NCBI GenBank assembly: GCA_015233265.1
Contig: JADFXZ010000061.1
Coordinates: 1-8,921, forward strand
DNA from: Nitrospirota bacterium
Lineage (GTDB): Bacteria; Nitrospirota; Thermodesulfovibrionia; Thermodesulfovibrionales; Magnetobacteriaceae
DNA length: 8,921 nt
Reading direction: 5' to 3'
Made by a program: the position numbers and the translations under genes
Shown: positions 1 to 6,947 of the stretch, in pieces
Layout of the letters: each line of letters opens with the position of its first letter
Numbering within the stretch: the first letter of the stretch is position 1
Notes under the pieces: model-generated
What the model was told of the DNA's origin: nothing
The model's input: only the letters and a program-made list of their open reading frames with translations
The model's database searches: none

Positions 1-199
1 CCCCTCAAGAAAAAAGGGGGGGCTGGCTGCTTTTCTATTGTGACACAGTCTGGAAAGCGGGAATCCAGGAAAGCATCGGTCATGGCTAAAATTATTGGTA
101 ATTTCTGCCCATTATTTCTCGTATAATGCGTTTGCCCCGCAGATAGAGAAGTATTAAGGGGGAGCACTGAGAAATCATTGAACAGTAAAATTATTATAT
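1..199. other. Non-coding left flank with repeat-like sequence
   Basis: No gene is supported here. The stretch 50-74 contains CTGGA (50-54) and TCCAG (64-68) around AAGCGGGAA, plus a direct repeat of GGAAAGC (52-58 and 68-74). The core AAGCGGGAATCCAG resembles dispersed intergenic palindromic repeats known from many bacterial genomes. The first 22 bases hold CCCC, then A6 followed by G7, perhaps the edge of another repeat or hairpin cut by the window. A plus-strand TATAAT at 122-127 has no well-placed -35. Confidence 0.4.
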
Positions 200-223
200 A
201 ATTTAATTGCATTGCATTAAATT
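200..223. repeat. AT-rich inverted repeat directly after the last stop codon of the operon
   Basis: AATTTAAT (200-207) and ATTAAATT (216-223) pair perfectly over 8 bases. Two further G-C pairs (209/215, 210/214) close the loop, with T208 bulged. The repeat abuts the DUF167 stop codon (226-224) and is followed on the minus strand by AT-rich sequence without a clean U-tract. It might act as a weak transcript end or 3' stabiliser, but its low GC content makes it a poor intrinsic terminator. Confidence 0.45.
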
Positions 224-514
224 TTAGACGGGAAACTCCTCAATGCCATTTATGGCAATTTGCTTGGATTTTGAAGTTTCACCTTTTAGTATCGTAATGT
301 CGGACTTATTAATCTTCCCCTGGGTCTTTGCTATGTGTTTATAAATCGTATCAATCAGCATTCGATTTGCCTGGCCATCAACTGGCGCGGCTGTTAGTTT
401 TACCTTCAGCTCATTGTTGGAGATGCCGGCAATTTCGGTCTTCGACGCCCGTGTAATTACTCGAACGCTCAGTAGTATGCCAGTTGGTGTCTTGCGGTAG
501 AATGTCACTTGCAC
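224..514 (-). CDS. DUF167 (YggU-type) family protein
   Basis: A 96-residue conserved protein of unknown biochemical function. The family pattern is clear: GILLSVRVITRASKTEIAG (12-30), LKVKLTAAPVDGQAN (36-50), then a helix and ITILKGETSKSKQIAI (73-88). The length is typical for DUF167. The start is GTG at 514-512. An in-frame TAA two codons upstream (520-518) excludes an earlier start, and GGA (524-522) lies 7 bases before the GTG. The next candidate, GTG at 508, would trim only two residues. It follows the NYN gene by 29 bases and is the last gene of the operon in this window. Nothing in the sequence suggests truncation. Confidence 0.9.
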   Translation of the reverse strand: MQVTFYRKTPTGILLSVRVITRASKTEIAGISNNELKVKLTAAPVDGQANRMLIDTIYKHIAKTQGKINKSDITILKGETSKSKQIAINGIEEFPV

Positions 515-543
515 TTCTTAGTCCATTTCATCTGCGGCAGTTG

Positions 544-1047
544 TCATAGCTTATCGAGGGCTTGTCGAAGCATTCTGTCCTTTTTCGATAAGATTCGTGG
601 ATTGCCTTTCTTATTCGCTGTGGTTGTTTTGTCGAAGTCGTCGTCATCATCTCCCGGGTACATTGCCTCTGCCGTGTCGGTTTCAGAATATAATTTGCGG
701 CTGAATGCCTCGCTGCTGACGGGGACACAGTTCTTAACCCACGCAAATGAGGCGATTGCTCTGTCAGAGGTTACCACAATGTATTTTACCGCGGCATGGC
801 TGATGAGTTCCTTTATTACATCATCGGCACTCTCCCCACGCCCGGAATATATCACCGTTATGCCGGCTGTAACCTGCCGGGTCTTGTTAAAACCATCTCT
901 TATGCCGTCAAATACTACTGTCATCTCAACGCCCTTTCGCCTTTTGTATGAGGATAAATCATGGATTAGTTTCGTCCTCTGTGCCTTCAGATCACGGTGA
1001 TATGTCCCAATCAGGTTATAGCCGTCTACGATTATCTTCTCAGGCAT
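544..1047 (-). CDS. YacP-like NYN-domain protein, probable ribonuclease
   Basis: A 167-residue protein of the NYN_YacP family (formerly DUF901), whose fold resembles PIN nucleases. Acidic motifs expected for metal binding are present: VDGYNLIG (7-14, Asp8), VVFDG (44-48, Asp47), ESADD (72-76) and VTSDRAI (92-98, Asp95). In Bacillus subtilis the family member Rae1 is a ribosome-dependent endoribonuclease; the same role here is inference. After the nuclease core a linker carries five consecutive Asp residues (133-137), then a basic tail rich in Lys and Arg (146-166). The start has AGG 6 to 7 bases upstream and lies 28 bases after the purB stop. The family assignment is firm, the substrate is not. 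Confidence 0.88.
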   Translation of the reverse strand: MPEKIIVDGYNLIGTYHRDLKAQRTKLIHDLSSYKRRKGVEMTVVFDGIRDGFNKTRQVTAGITVIYSGRGESADDVIKELISHAAVKYIVVTSDRAIASFAWVKNCVPVSSEAFSRKLYSETDTAEAMYPGDDDDDFDKTTTANKKGNPRILSKKDRMLRQALDKL

Positions 1048-1075
1048 CGTTAGCCTTTACTATGCCCTGCCTGAA

Positions 1076-2374
1076 TTATTTATCTTTAAACACACGATTA
1101 TAAATGAAATCAATGTGCTTAAGATAGTCGCCCGGGTCAAACAGTTTATCGAGTGCAGCGCTTGGTATATATTTATTAACCGTCTCGTCGGCTTGAAGGA
1201 GGTCTTTGAGCAGCTTACCCTGTGCCCAGCTCTCCATTGCCCTCTTTTGTACCACAAGATAGGCATCCTCTCTGGTCAACCCAGCCTCAGTAAGGGCAAG
1301 AAGCACCTTCTGAGAATTATAAAGACCGTGGCTTTGGTTGAGATTTTTGAGCATCGTATCTGGATAGACCACTAATTTAGATAGGATTCCCTTGAGGCGT
1401 ACCAGCATGTAATTAATTAAAATCGTGCTGTCGGGGATAATAATCCTCTCGACTGAGGAGTGGCTGATATCTCGCTCATGCCACAGGGCGACATTATCGA
1501 GGGCTGCCATCGCATTGGAGCGAACAACTCTGGCAAGGCCGGTGAGGTTTTCGCTTCCTATTGGGTTGCGCTTATGGGGCATGGCGGATGAGCCTTTCTG
1601 TCCCACAGAAAACGGCTCTTCGGCCTCTCGCACCTCTGTGCGCTGGAGGTGTCTTATCTCAACGGCTATCTTTTCGATTGTCGAGGCTACTATTGCAAGG
1701 GTCGTCATAAACTCGGCGTATCTGTCACGCTGGACTACCTGTGTTGCCACAGGTTCTGGGAAGAGGCCAAGTTTACTCAGCACAACGGACTCCAACTCAG
1801 GCTCAATGCTTGAAAACGTACCTACCGCACCGGAGAGTTTTCCCGTGCTTATGGTATAGCGGGCATTTTCCATCCTGAGCAGATTTCTTCTCATCTCCGC
1901 GTACCACAGGGCAAACTTCAGGCCAAAGACCATCGGTTCGGCGTGTATGCCGTGGCTGCGGCCTATGCACGGCGTATTTCTATATTTAATTGCCTGAGCC
2001 TTCAGGACTTCCATCAGGGAGTGAATATCGCCTAAGATAATATCTGCCGCATCACGCATAAGCAGGGCATTTGAGGTATCGAGAATATCAGACGAGGTAA
2101 GCCCCTTGTGAATGTATCTCGATTCCGGTCCTACGTGTTCTGAGACACTGGTGAGAAAGGCGATAACGTCGTGTTTGACTTCGGCCTCAATCTCATCGAT
2201 ACGCTTAACGTCAAATCCGGCCTTTTCTTTAATTATCTTGAGGGCCGCGGCGGGGATTTCCCCTCTTTCAGCCCAAGCCTCACACACTGCCAACTCTACC
2301 TCAAGCCATTTTTTGTACTTAGCCTGCAGCGTCCACAGCTGACCCATCTCTTTTTTCGTATATCGATCTATCAT
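1076..2374 (-). CDS. purB: Adenylosuccinate lyase
   Basis: Acts twice in purine metabolism: it releases fumarate from SAICAR to give AICAR, and from adenylosuccinate to give AMP. The 432-residue length and the N-terminus MIDRYTKKEM match the Bacillus-type PurB rather than the longer E. coli form. The superfamily signature GSSAMPHKRNP is at 261-271, with the catalytic serine in the flexible loop (Ser262/263). His141 in GRSHG is the probable catalytic acid, and His68 and TSSD (93-96) are conserved. The start follows a 30-base gap. GAGGGG (2392-2387) lies 12 bases before the ATG, which is long for a ribosome site. The next in-frame ATG is codon 10, but the conserved N-terminus favours the first. 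Confidence 0.97.
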   Translation of the reverse strand: MIDRYTKKEMGQLWTLQAKYKKWLEVELAVCEAWAERGEIPAAALKIIKEKAGFDVKRIDEIEAEVKHDVIAFLTSVSEHVGPESRYIHKGLTSSDILDTSNALLMRDAADIILGDIHSLMEVLKAQAIKYRNTPCIGRSHGIHAEPMVFGLKFALWYAEMRRNLLRMENARYTISTGKLSGAVGTFSSIEPELESVVLSKLGLFPEPVATQVVQRDRYAEFMTTLAIVASTIEKIAVEIRHLQRTEVREAEEPFSVGQKGSSAMPHKRNPIGSENLTGLARVVRSNAMAALDNVALWHERDISHSSVERIIIPDSTILINYMLVRLKGILSKLVVYPDTMLKNLNQSHGLYNSQKVLLALTEAGLTREDAYLVVQKRAMESWAQGKLLKDLLQADETVNKYIPSAALDKLFDPGDYLKHIDFIYNRVFKDK

Positions 2375-2404
2375 ATTATTTTAAAACCCCTCGTGTGTTT
2401 AATT

Positions 2405-3133
2405 TTAATGCCCGTATGACAAGCGCTCGATGAGCCTTGCTGGCAGCTCAGCCTCACGCATTTCCTGCTGCGTCTTTTCAACATCGTAGGCAACCCTGAT
2501 GATTTCAATTGCGCAGTCGCTGACAACGGCATAGGAGGAGCGCGTGTCGCCGTCTCTGGGCTGTCCCACGCTGCCAACGTTTATTATGTATCGGCTTGTC
2601 TCATTAATTTCAGTTCTATCCCAGATAGTTGACATCTCACCGGGGCCTGCGCTTTCTATTATCACGGGCGTGTGGCTGTGGCCCACGAAACAGAATTTCT
2701 GTTTAAAACTCTGGAAGTTAGCCGCCGCGTTTGTCAGCGAAAAGAGATAATCCCAGTTATCGGGGTCCTTCGGTGTGGCGTGCACAAACATGGCGTTGCG
2801 AGTCGGGTCGGATTTAAACAGTTTAAATGCCCTTATGTCATCCATGTGCTGGTCTGTAATATGATCGCGTGTCCACTCAATGGCACGCATGGCAATATCG
2901 TTAAAATAGTCGGTGTCGGTATATTCCACCACCGCCCAGTCATGGTTGCCCGCGATAAGTATCTTGCAGCGCCGCGTTATTATATCGATACATTCGTTTG
3001 GACGCGGACCATAGCCGACAATATCACCGGCAAAGTAGATGTCCTCGATGCCGCGCCCTTCGATGTCTTCGACAACGGCAACAAGGGCATGTAGGTTTGA
3101 ATGAACATCTGAGATTACGGCATATGGCGTCAT
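2405..3133 (-). CDS. Calcineurin-like metallophosphoesterase, substrate unknown
   Basis: A 242-residue phosphoesterase with the full dinuclear metal site. Motifs are D9-x-H11 in SDVHSN, GDIVGYGP with D37 (36-43), GNHD (62-65), His118 in VHATP, and GHSHTP with His152 and His154 (151-156). A second conserved stretch, NVGSVGQPRDGD (185-196), is typical of the small single-domain YfcE/MJ0936-like group (Metallophos_2 type). There is no signal peptide, so it should act in the cytoplasm. The substrate cannot be told from sequence; phosphodiesterase or nucleotide phosphatase activity is possible. The ATG overlaps the nusB TGA, and GGAG lies 8 bases upstream. Its place between nusB and purB hints at nucleotide or RNA metabolism, but that is inference only. 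Confidence 0.9.
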   Translation of the reverse strand: MTPYAVISDVHSNLHALVAVVEDIEGRGIEDIYFAGDIVGYGPRPNECIDIITRRCKILIAGNHDWAVVEYTDTDYFNDIAMRAIEWTRDHITDQHMDDIRAFKLFKSDPTRNAMFVHATPKDPDNWDYLFSLTNAAANFQSFKQKFCFVGHSHTPVIIESAGPGEMSTIWDRTEINETSRYIINVGSVGQPRDGDTRSSYAVVSDCAIEIIRVAYDVEKTQQEMREAELPARLIERLSYGH

Positions 3134-3564
3134 CTTTTCAGCTCCTTACGCAGTTTGGTTTCATTAGGGGCGTTGTCACGCGCTATAGTGTCCAATATGC
3201 CGTTTATAAACGAAAATGACTCCAGGGTTGAATACTTTTTTGCTATATCTACGGCCTCGTTAATTGTAACAGCCGCAGGGATGTCAGCCCTGTAGAGCAA
3301 TTCATACACGGCAAATCTTATAATATTCCTGTCTACTGAGGCAATCCTCTGCAGTTCCCAGTGTTTTGAAACCGATTGAATCCTCTGGTCAATCTCTTTC
3401 AAATGCTTTATTACCCCCCCTATGAGGTCATCTATGAACTCCACAATGTCTTCCGACGGGGAATTAAGCCCCTCTTGTATCTCTTTCCTGTCGGCGACAG
3501 ACTTAGTAAATTCATATTGAAACAGGGCCTTTAGAACATATTCCCGTGCTTGTCTTCTTGTCAT
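3130..3564 (-). CDS. nusB: Transcription antitermination factor NusB
   Basis: RNA-binding factor that, with NusE (S10), nucleates antitermination complexes on rRNA transcripts. The 144-residue all-helical protein shows the N-terminal Arg cluster TRRQAREYVLKALFQYE. The conserved core has W69, R73, VDRNIIRFAVYELLY (77-91), TINEAVDIAKKY (100-111) and FINGILD (119-125). The length is normal. It begins 11 bases after the ribH stop with no visible Shine-Dalgarno, and its ATG sits in the arm of a GC-rich hairpin, so coupling to ribH is likely. The ribH-nusB pairing is widespread. Its stop overlaps the phosphoesterase start as ATGA. Confidence 0.96.
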   Translation of the reverse strand: MTRRQAREYVLKALFQYEFTKSVADRKEIQEGLNSPSEDIVEFIDDLIGGVIKHLKEIDQRIQSVSKHWELQRIASVDRNIIRFAVYELLYRADIPAAVTINEAVDIAKKYSTLESFSFINGILDTIARDNAPNETKLRKELKR

Positions 3565-3579
3565 AGCGGCGCGCGCTAT
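3563..3579 (-). promoter_or_regulatory. Hairpin spanning the ribH stop and nusB start
   Basis: A perfect 6-bp inverted repeat, ATAGCG and CGCTAT around a 5-base GC loop, fills the whole ribH-nusB gap. The ribH TAG lies in one arm and the first two bases of the nusB ATG in the other. No Shine-Dalgarno precedes nusB. In the mRNA the hairpin would hide the nusB start until a ribosome finishing ribH opens it, which suggests translational coupling. There is no U-tract, so it is not a terminator. Confidence 0.5.
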
Positions 3580-4055
3580 AGTTTCTTAATGAGATTAGCC
3601 ATTTCTATTGCCGTCATAGCAGCGTCCCATCCCTTGTTGCCGCTTTTTGTTCCGGCGCGCTCGATTGCCTGTTCTATGGTGTCGGAGGTTATCACGCCAT
3701 AGGCAATGGGCACTCCCGTGTCCATAGAGGCCGCCGCAATTCCCTTTGACGCCTCTGCCGCTACGTAATCAAAATGCGGCGTTGCCCCGCGAATTATTGC
3801 AGCCAGTGCGACAACGGCGTCATATGCCTTTGATTCGGCAGCCTTTTTTGCCATTAACGGTACTTCAAACGACCCCGGCACCCTTATTATCGCGATGTCT
3901 TGCCCAGCTGCCCCGTGTCTTTTAAGGGCGTCTAACGCACCTTCAAGCAGGCGGCCTGTTATGAAGTCATTAAAGCGGCTTACAATCAGACAAAACTTGA
4001 AACCATTTGCGTTTAGTTCTCCTTCGTATTGCTTCACTGCGTCATATAAACTCAT
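3576..4055 (-). CDS. ribH: 6,7-dimethyl-8-ribityllumazine synthase
   Basis: Condenses 5-amino-6-ribitylaminouracil with the RibB product to give the lumazine substrate of RibE. In most bacteria it assembles as a hollow multimer. Family motifs present in the 159 residues: SRFND (26-30), GSFEVP (61-66), RGATPHFD with His94 as the probable catalytic histidine (89-96), YGVITSDT (119-126), and NKGWDAA (140-146) near the phosphate-binding region. The length is typical. A strong AAAGGAGA Shine-Dalgarno (4070-4063) lies in the 27-base gap after ribBA, with 8 bases between GGAG and the ATG. This gene may therefore initiate independently and strongly, which would suit the high copy number such an oligomer needs. 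The stop codon lies in a hairpin that also holds the nusB start. Confidence 0.97.
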   Translation of the reverse strand: MSLYDAVKQYEGELNANGFKFCLIVSRFNDFITGRLLEGALDALKRHGAAGQDIAIIRVPGSFEVPLMAKKAAESKAYDAVVALAAIIRGATPHFDYVAAEASKGIAAASMDTGVPIAYGVITSDTIEQAIERAGTKSGNKGWDAAMTAIEMANLIKKL

Positions 4056-4082
4056 CTATAACTCTCCTTTTTCGTGCTTTTG

Positions 4083-5300
4083 TCAAACTTTATCCAGAAT
4101 ATGTCCCATTTTCTTCTTTTTTGTCTTTAAATATACCAGATTCTTATCGCACGGGGTTATCTCTATAGGCACACGATTTACTATTTCAATGTCGTAGCCG
4201 TCTAATCCGACAACCTTTCTTGGGTTATTTGTCATCAGGGAAATACGCTTAACGCCTAAATCGACAAGTATCTGCGCCCCAATGCCGTAGTCTCTGAGGT
4301 CATCCTTAAAGCCCAGCTCAAGGTTGGCCTCTACGGTGTCCATGCCCTGGTCCTGAAGCTCATATGCCTTTAGTTTATTGGCCAGACCGATGCCGCGTCC
4401 CTCCTGTCTCATATAAAGTATCACGCCGCGCCCCTCTTTGTCTATTATCTCCATGGCCTTTTGCAGCTGCTGCCCGCAGTCACAGCGCCTCGAGCCAAAG
4501 ACATCACCGGTCAGACACTCCGAGTGAACCCGTACAAGCACAGGCTCATCAGACGTGATATTGCCCTTTATTAGGGCCAGATGGACATTGTCATCGACGG
4601 CGTTTTCATATGCTATTGCCCTGAAGTCGCCGCCAAACCCTGTCGGCATTTTTACGTTTGCAACCCGCTTTATCAGCCTCTCGTTTTTGAGGCGGTATTC
4701 GATGAGGTCCTCTATCGTTACAATTTTTAACTGATGCAGTTGTGCAAACTCCATAAGCTGCGGCACCCTGGCCATAGTGCCGTCGTCGTTGAGTATCTCG
4801 CAGATTACGCCGGCGGGAATAAGCCCGGCAAGTTTTGCCAGATCGACAGAGCCTTCGGTTTGACCTGCCCGCTGCAGGACTCCGCCCGGCTTTGCCCTCA
4901 GTGGAAAGATATGACCAGGCCGGGCTAGTTCCTCTGGCAGGCAGTCCGGCTTGATTGCCGTGAGGATAGTCCGTGCCCTGTCATGGGCTGAGATACCTGT
5001 TGTTACTCCCTTTCTAGCCTCTATCGAGACTGTAAAGGCCGTGCCGAAGGACGAGGTATTGTTGTTTGTCATCATGGGCAGATGCAGCTGCTCAACTTTT
5101 TCAGATGTCAGGCTCAGGCAAATCAGCCCTCTGCCGTATTTTGCCATGAAGTTTATCACCTCTGGGGTGATTTTCTCAGCTGCAACACACAGGTCGCCTT
5201 CGTTCTCTCTGTCCTCGTCATCTATGAGGATAACCATTTTTCCCTCTTCGATGTCCTTTATTGCCTCTTCTATTGTATTAAATGAATGCCTGATTTTCAT
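4083..5300 (-). CDS. ribBA: Bifunctional DHBP synthase / GTP cyclohydrolase II
   Basis: Fusion enzyme feeding both branches of riboflavin synthesis. The N-terminal RibB domain (about 1-200) makes 3,4-dihydroxy-2-butanone-4-phosphate from ribulose-5-phosphate. The C-terminal RibA domain (about 205-405) opens GTP. RibB motifs seen: DDEDRENEGD (27-36) with the metal-binding acidic residues, and RPGHIFPLRA (127-136). RibA motifs seen: RVHSECLTGD (257-266), with Cys262, Cys273 and Cys275 as the zinc ligands, then YMRQEGRGIGL (296-306), DLRDYGIGAQIL (334-345) and TNNPRK (357-362). Both active sites look intact, unlike RibBA proteins in which one half has decayed. The start overlaps the ribE stop by ATGA, and GGAAGG lies 9 bases before the ATG. 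The C-terminus is Lys-rich (residues 392-397). Confidence 0.97.
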   Translation of the reverse strand: MKIRHSFNTIEEAIKDIEEGKMVILIDDEDRENEGDLCVAAEKITPEVINFMAKYGRGLICLSLTSEKVEQLHLPMMTNNNTSSFGTAFTVSIEARKGVTTGISAHDRARTILTAIKPDCLPEELARPGHIFPLRAKPGGVLQRAGQTEGSVDLAKLAGLIPAGVICEILNDDGTMARVPQLMEFAQLHQLKIVTIEDLIEYRLKNERLIKRVANVKMPTGFGGDFRAIAYENAVDDNVHLALIKGNITSDEPVLVRVHSECLTGDVFGSRRCDCGQQLQKAMEIIDKEGRGVILYMRQEGRGIGLANKLKAYELQDQGMDTVEANLELGFKDDLRDYGIGAQILVDLGVKRISLMTNNPRKVVGLDGYDIEIVNRVPIEITPCDKNLVYLKTKKKKMGHILDKV

Positions 5301-5959
5301 CGTGTGAAACCTTCCTCTCTTAATTTATTTAATAATTTTTCACTATCTGCCGCACCGCTTCTTGCAGTGACCCCAGAGTAAGCGGCAACAAATTTCTCGA
5401 CATATTTGCCTATAATGTCTGTCTCGATATTAACGCTATCGCCGCGGTTCTTCGCTGCAAGTGTTGTCACCCCAGAGGTATGCGGGATGATGACGACAGA
5501 AAATCCCCCTACGCGCACATCCGCAACCGTCAGGCTGACGCCGTCGACCGCTATCGAACCCTTTCTGACGATGTACTTTTGAATCACCGGCGGGGCCTCA
5601 ATAGCTACTATGACGCCACCCCCCGCCGCGTGTTTCGATTCGATAGTCCCTGTGCCGTCTATGTGCCCGGTGACAAAGTGCCCGCCAAATCTGCCTTCAG
5701 CTGACATTGCAGGCTCAAGATTTACCTTCATGCCGGAGGTAAACGAACCAACCCCCGTGCGCGTCTCATCAGAGACATCGAACGTCATCCTGTCCTTTTC
5801 CTTTTTTACTACAGTAAGACATACGCCGTTTACCGACACGCTGTGACCGATTTGCACAGTGTCAGAGACCACCGCGTCGACTACCACCAGTTCGGTTACG
5901 CCGTGTCTCCTTTTCATCGAGGCCACTTCGCCTATGGAAAGCGTTATCCCTGTGAACAT
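5297..5959 (-). CDS. ribE: Riboflavin synthase alpha chain
   Basis: Catalyses the last step of riboflavin synthesis, dismutating two 6,7-dimethyl-8-ribityllumazine molecules to riboflavin and the pyrimidine precursor. The product starts with the family hallmark MFTGI. It shows two lumazine-binding repeats: the first with SVNGVCLTV (42-50) and GGHFVTGHIDG (92-102), the second with KGSIAVDGVSLTV (133-145), IPHT (158-161) and ETDIIGKYVE (179-188). At 220 residues it is of normal length. It begins 2 bases after the preceding stop with no clear Shine-Dalgarno, so translation probably depends on coupling. Its stop overlaps the ribBA start as ATGA. With so small an upstream gap, an FMN riboswitch directly before this gene is excluded. 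Confidence 0.97.
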   Translation of the reverse strand: MFTGITLSIGEVASMKRRHGVTELVVVDAVVSDTVQIGHSVSVNGVCLTVVKKEKDRMTFDVSDETRTGVGSFTSGMKVNLEPAMSAEGRFGGHFVTGHIDGTGTIESKHAAGGGVIVAIEAPPVIQKYIVRKGSIAVDGVSLTVADVRVGGFSVVIIPHTSGVTTLAAKNRGDSVNIETDIIGKYVEKFVAAYSGVTARSGAADSEKLLNKLREEGFTR

Positions 5960-5961
5960 TA

Positions 5962-6333
5962 TTATTCTTTTACGTCAACTTTGAAGAAAAGGGTTTTTTT
6001 ATAGAATCCCATGAGGTCGACATCGACACTCCAGGCCATCTTTATCGTTACGATTCTCTTTTCCTTGTCGAATGTGACGTTTATTTGCTCTTTCTTAATG
6101 GGTATTCCCAGTTCCTGCACCTTTTCATTTAATAGTTCGAGGGTTTTTTCCGTATCCTGCCCCAGCCTGGCTATCTCTTTTGCCTCAGAGTTCATAGTAT
6201 TATGTTTGAAGTTTGGCATTGCAAACATATATCCCACATACAACGCCGCCACCACAATGGCTATCACAAGGATTGCCTTGATACCGCCTGCTCCGCGCTC
6301 ACTGCTTAATAGTGTTTTATTTGACATATTCAT
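5962..6333 (-). CDS. Small single-pass membrane protein, DUF4845-like
   Basis: A 123-residue protein of unknown function. A short polar N-terminus with an RGAGG stretch (13-17) is followed by one hydrophobic segment (about 19-38). A charged, helix-prone region comes next (about 50-72, rich in Glu and Lys), then a beta-prone C-terminus that alternates hydrophobic and charged residues. The RG-before-membrane-helix layout recalls pseudopilin-like N-termini. In many proteobacteria a DUF4845 protein of this size and layout lies directly after lepB, so I infer the same family from layout and neighbourhood, not from a diagnostic motif. It overlaps lepB by ATGA, and a strong GGAGGG Shine-Dalgarno lies 7 bases before the ATG. 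A second ATG at codon 3 is a possible alternative start. The C-terminal part probably faces the periplasm. Confidence 0.8.
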   Translation of the reverse strand: MNMSNKTLLSSERGAGGIKAILVIAIVVAALYVGYMFAMPNFKHNTMNSEAKEIARLGQDTEKTLELLNEKVQELGIPIKKEQINVTFDKEKRIVTIKMAWSVDVDLMGFYKKTLFFKVDVKE

Positions 6334-6947
6334 TTTATGACCCTCCCGATACGGTTAAATCTGATATGTTCATACCAGTTAAGATTTTTATCGTTGTCCC
6401 ACGACCAATAAATAACCATAGCCTTTCCACGCACAAGGTTTTCGTCGACGAAGCCCCAGAAGCGGCTGTCCTGGCTGTTGTCGCGGTTGTCGCCCATGAC
6501 GAAATACTTACCCTCAGGGACGCGCCGCGGCTCCATGTTGTCGCGCGGCGGGATGCCGTTTCTCATCGATGTATCCGTGTGCTGTGTGAATGGTTCGACG
6601 AGTTTTACATGGTTTACATAGACTTCTTTATCTACCACCTCCACAATATCTCCGCCCACGGCTATGACGCGCTTTATGAAGTCCCTGTTGAGGTCTTCAG
6701 GGTACTTAAACACTATTATATCGCCCTTTTTGGGATGATTCAACATGAGAATCTTCGTCTCGGTAAATGGTATCATAACGCCGTAGATGAATTTATTCAC
6801 AAGGAGCTGGTCTCCTACCAGCAGGGTTGTCTCCATCGAACCGGATGGAATTTTATATGCCTGTATCACAAACGCGCGTATAAACAGGGCCAGTAACAGG
6901 GCGGTTACAATTGCCTCGGAGTATTCCCTGTAGATGTTTTTCTTCAT
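6330..6947 (-). CDS. lepB: Signal peptidase I
   Basis: Inner-membrane serine protease that removes signal peptides from exported proteins. The 205-residue product has a short cytoplasmic N-terminus, one transmembrane segment (about residues 11-30), then the catalytic PSGSM motif with Ser37 as nucleophile. Lys92 in FIKRVIA is the general base. The conserved box GDNRDNSQDSRFWG (152-165) is intact. Length and a single membrane anchor fit the shorter signal peptidases rather than the two-anchor E. coli enzyme. The ATG overlaps the lepA TGA by four bases, so translation is probably coupled. The lepA-lepB pairing is common in bacteria. The stop likewise overlaps the next gene by ATGA. Confidence 0.97.
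   Translation of the reverse strand: MKKNIYREYSEAIVTALLLALFIRAFVIQAYKIPSGSMETTLLVGDQLLVNKFIYGVMIPFTETKILMLNHPKKGDIIVFKYPEDLNRDFIKRVIAVGGDIVEVVDKEVYVNHVKLVEPFTQHTDTSMRNGIPPRDNMEPRRVPEGKYFVMGDNRDNSQDSRFWGFVDENLVRGKAMVIYWSWDNDKNLNWYEHIRFNRIGRVIK

Noticed and set aside
82..126. 14-codon plus-strand ORF (MAKIIGNFCPLFLV)
   Set aside because: Very short, with no well-spaced Shine-Dalgarno or promoter.
122..127. Plus-strand TATAAT
   Set aside because: The nearest -35-like TTGGTA is 21 bases away, and no plus-strand gene follows.
135..178. Possible terminator hairpin from GCCCCGC and GGGGGAGC
   Set aside because: Only about five pairs including a G-U, a loop of more than 20 bases and no U-tract.
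509..1000. 163-codon plus-strand open frame
   Set aside because: It lies antisense to the YacP-like gene, whose family motifs are clear; the plus-strand product shows no recognisable motif.
1425..1859. 144-codon plus-strand open frame
   Set aside because: It is antisense to purB and contains no family motif.
5960..5961. FMN riboswitch before ribE
   Set aside because: Only 2 bases separate ribE from the upstream gene, so no aptamer can fit.
6312..6896. 194-codon plus-strand open frame
   Set aside because: It is antisense to lepB, which has all catalytic residues; there is no support for an overlapping gene.
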